Assembly: GCA_013042035.1 (NCBI GenBank)
Contig: JABDQX010000344.1
Span: 1 to 14,422, forward strand
Direction: 5' to 3'
Source of the DNA: Gammaproteobacteria bacterium
GTDB taxonomy: Bacteria; Pseudomonadota; Gammaproteobacteria; HK1
DNA: 14,422 nucleotides
Shown here: in pieces, positions 13,403-14,422 of the stretch
Layout: the number at the start of each line of letters is the position of its first letter
Numbering within the stretch: position 1 is the stretch's first letter
Translations under genes and position numbers: made by a program
Notes under the pieces: model-generated
Databases searched by the model: none
Told to the model about the DNA's origin: nothing
The model's input: the letters and a program-made list of their open reading frames with translations, nothing else

Positions 13403-14422
13403 TCACGAATGAACTCGGGCACAGCGAAAGCCAAGAATGCCGAAGCGAATACCGGGCACGTCCCTGCTGCGGCAGGCCGCGCGCACGACACGCGCGCCGT
13501 AGCCCCACGAGCCGCCGCGAAGGACGCGCCTTGCGTCACCAGAGAGATAGGTGTCCGACCACTCATTTGGGTTCGGCAAGGGATACTCCCCCTGCCACTT
13601 GGTCGCGCACCATTCCCACACATTCCCAGACTGATCATGGAGGCGGTCTGTTTGCAAGGGTATCGACGGTAACTCCGATTCCTTTCCCACCAACCAATCC
13701 GATACCCACGGGAAAAGACCCACGGCGCTGGTGCGTCCGATATCGGCATCTCGATTGTTGCAGTACGCCGCATCTTTCGGCCATTCGTCTCCCCACGGCC
13801 AGCGGGTCCCCTTTGGACCACGGGCTGCCCATTCCCATTCCGCTTCCATTGGTAATCGAATTATCCATCCTTCCTTCAATTGCCCGGACTCTCGTAGCCG
13901 CGCCGTCAGCCAACGGCTATACGCCACCGCCTCATGCCAACTCACGCCTGTTACCGGATGGTTGGCCAGACGTGCCTGTTCATCCCAGTCCTCTGGGACG
14001 CTGCGCTTTTGTTTTTCACGCACCTCACTCCAACCAGCTTGCGTCCACCAACTTCTCTGTTCATACCCGCCGTCTTCCACAAACGCTCGGTACTGAGCCA
14101 CCGTCACCGGATACGACGACAGGTAGAACGCCTCAACGGTAAGAGTAGCCTTGCTCTCCCAACGTTCGTTTTGTTCGGCAAATTCCGGATCGGGCTCCCC
14201 ACGCAGACCATCTCCCAACTTCAGGGCCGGATTCCCCGGTATCGGCACCCAGGCCATGGCGGGAAGTTTCGTGTCTTTGTCTACTCCGACGCCGGAGCGG
14301 TCATCGCCAATACCATTCAGGACATTCCCTATTTCCACCCGTTCACGAGCTTCCAATTGCTTCGAGGCCAGAAATCTTTTCAGCCACCCACGAGTCCTTC
14401 GCAACAGGGCTATGGCTACCGG
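13403..14422 (-). CDS. SUMF1/formylglycine-generating-enzyme-like protein, C-terminal part (5' end outside window)
   Basis: The frame is open to the right edge, so at least 340 residues are seen and the N-terminus is missing. A short helical stretch (ARERVEIGNVLNGIGDDRSG) is of the type that links NACHT/HEAT or peptidase-like N-terminal domains to a C-terminal SUMF1 domain. The SUMF1/EgtB/PvdO domain follows: WVPIPG, LTVEAFYLSSYPVTVAQYRA, HPVTGVSWHEAVAYSRWL, IRLPMEAEWEWAARG, WPWGDEW, DQSGNVWEWCATKW, RRVLRGGSWG and ILGFRCA. True formylglycine-generating enzymes have two cysteines just after GGS; here that region reads WGYGARVVRAAC, so neither catalytic position is Cys and sulfatase activation is unlikely. 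The fold is probably used for ligand or protein binding. The C-terminal 30 codons have the pattern of a DGR variable region. It is convergent with the transposase fragment. Confidence 0.88.
   Translation of the reverse strand, partial: PVAIALLRRTRGWLKRFLASKQLEARERVEIGNVLNGIGDDRSGVGVDKDTKLPAMAWVPIPGNPALKLGDGLRGEPDPEFAEQNERWESKATLTVEAFYLSSYPVTVAQYRAFVEDGGYEQRSWWTQAGWSEVREKQKRSVPEDWDEQARLANHPVTGVSWHEAVAYSRWLTARLRESGQLKEGWIIRLPMEAEWEWAARGPKGTRWPWGDEWPKDAAYCNNRDADIGRTSAVGLFPWVSDWLVGKESELPSIPLQTDRLHDQSGNVWEWCATKWQGEYPLPNPNEWSDTYLSGDARRVLRGGSWGYGARVVRAACRSRDVPGIRFGILGFRCARVHS
13421..13507 (-). other. Candidate DGR variable region in the SUMF1-like gene
   Basis: After GGSW the protein reads GYGARVVRAACRSRDVPGIR and then FGILGFRC. 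In DGR targets with this fold the template encodes Asn (AAC/AAT) at the interspersed positions, and adenine-directed mutagenesis changes the first two codon bases. Here about 13 such positions hold Gly, Tyr, Gly, Arg, Val, Cys, Ser, Asp, Gly, Ile, Phe, Gly and Ile, and every one of these codons ends in C or T, as expected from AAY. The residues between them (ARxVRAAxRxR, VP, R, LGFR) are the conserved framework. No reverse transcriptase, Avd-like gene or template repeat is in the window. Confidence 0.6.

Noticed and set aside
13303..13821. A 172-codon open frame on the minus strand
   Set aside because: It runs in another frame of the SUMF1-like gene and has no recognisable features.
13403..14422. 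A functional formylglycine-generating enzyme (sulfatase activator)
   Set aside because: The two active-site cysteines after GGS are missing and no sulfatase gene is nearby.

Overview
The window reads as part of a proteobacterial chromosome, most likely a gammaproteobacterium. It has moderately high GC, tightly overlapping operons, a TolC/ABC/HlyD type I secretion set and a FimB-like recombinase. This assignment rests on gene content only; there is no rRNA or tRNA. The window is an accessory region: two operons separated and flanked by mobile or variable DNA.

Layout. (1) 3-113 is the tail of an OsmC-like gene. (2) 114-369 is a structured intergenic region with a ~97-bp imperfect palindrome and a separate 20-bp-arm hairpin. 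(3) 370-4299 is a plus-strand operon: NodU/CmcH-type O-carbamoyltransferase, SxtJ-like membrane protein, 50-residue DUF5989/SxtK-like membrane protein, and a membrane-anchored SGNH-hydrolase-like protein. The first three mirror sxtI-sxtJ-sxtK of cyanobacterial saxitoxin clusters, here probably serving carbamoylation of a polysaccharide or other metabolite. (4) 4283-5421 is a compact element: a FimB/FimE-sized tyrosine recombinase on the minus strand between long inverted repeats that contain nested TGTCCC/TGTCCT repeats. (5) 5423-12798 is a second plus-strand operon whose four genes all overlap: a 995-residue periplasmic-binding-protein/MscS-channel fusion, a TolC-family outer-membrane protein, a type I secretion ABC transporter with a degenerate signature motif, and an HlyD-family adaptor. 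No secreted substrate is encoded here. (6) 12879-13274 is a transposase N-terminal fragment. (7) 13275-13402 is GC-rich, hairpin-rich and non-coding. (8) 13403-14422 on the minus strand is the C-terminal part of a formylglycine-generating-enzyme-like (SUMF1/C-type-lectin fold) protein. It lacks the catalytic cysteines, and its last ~30 codons look like the variable region of a diversity-generating retroelement (DGR) target.

How the parts may work together (inference). The second operon couples a predicted ligand-sensing inner-membrane channel to a complete envelope-spanning exporter. The recombinase element ends 2 bp before the channel gene's ATG and could control it by inversion, or could simply have inserted there. 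The strongest candidates for something new are the channel fusion, with a middle domain resembling a pentameric ligand-gated channel ectodomain, the recombinase element with its repeat architecture, and the DGR-like variable region whose template and reverse transcriptase must lie outside the window.
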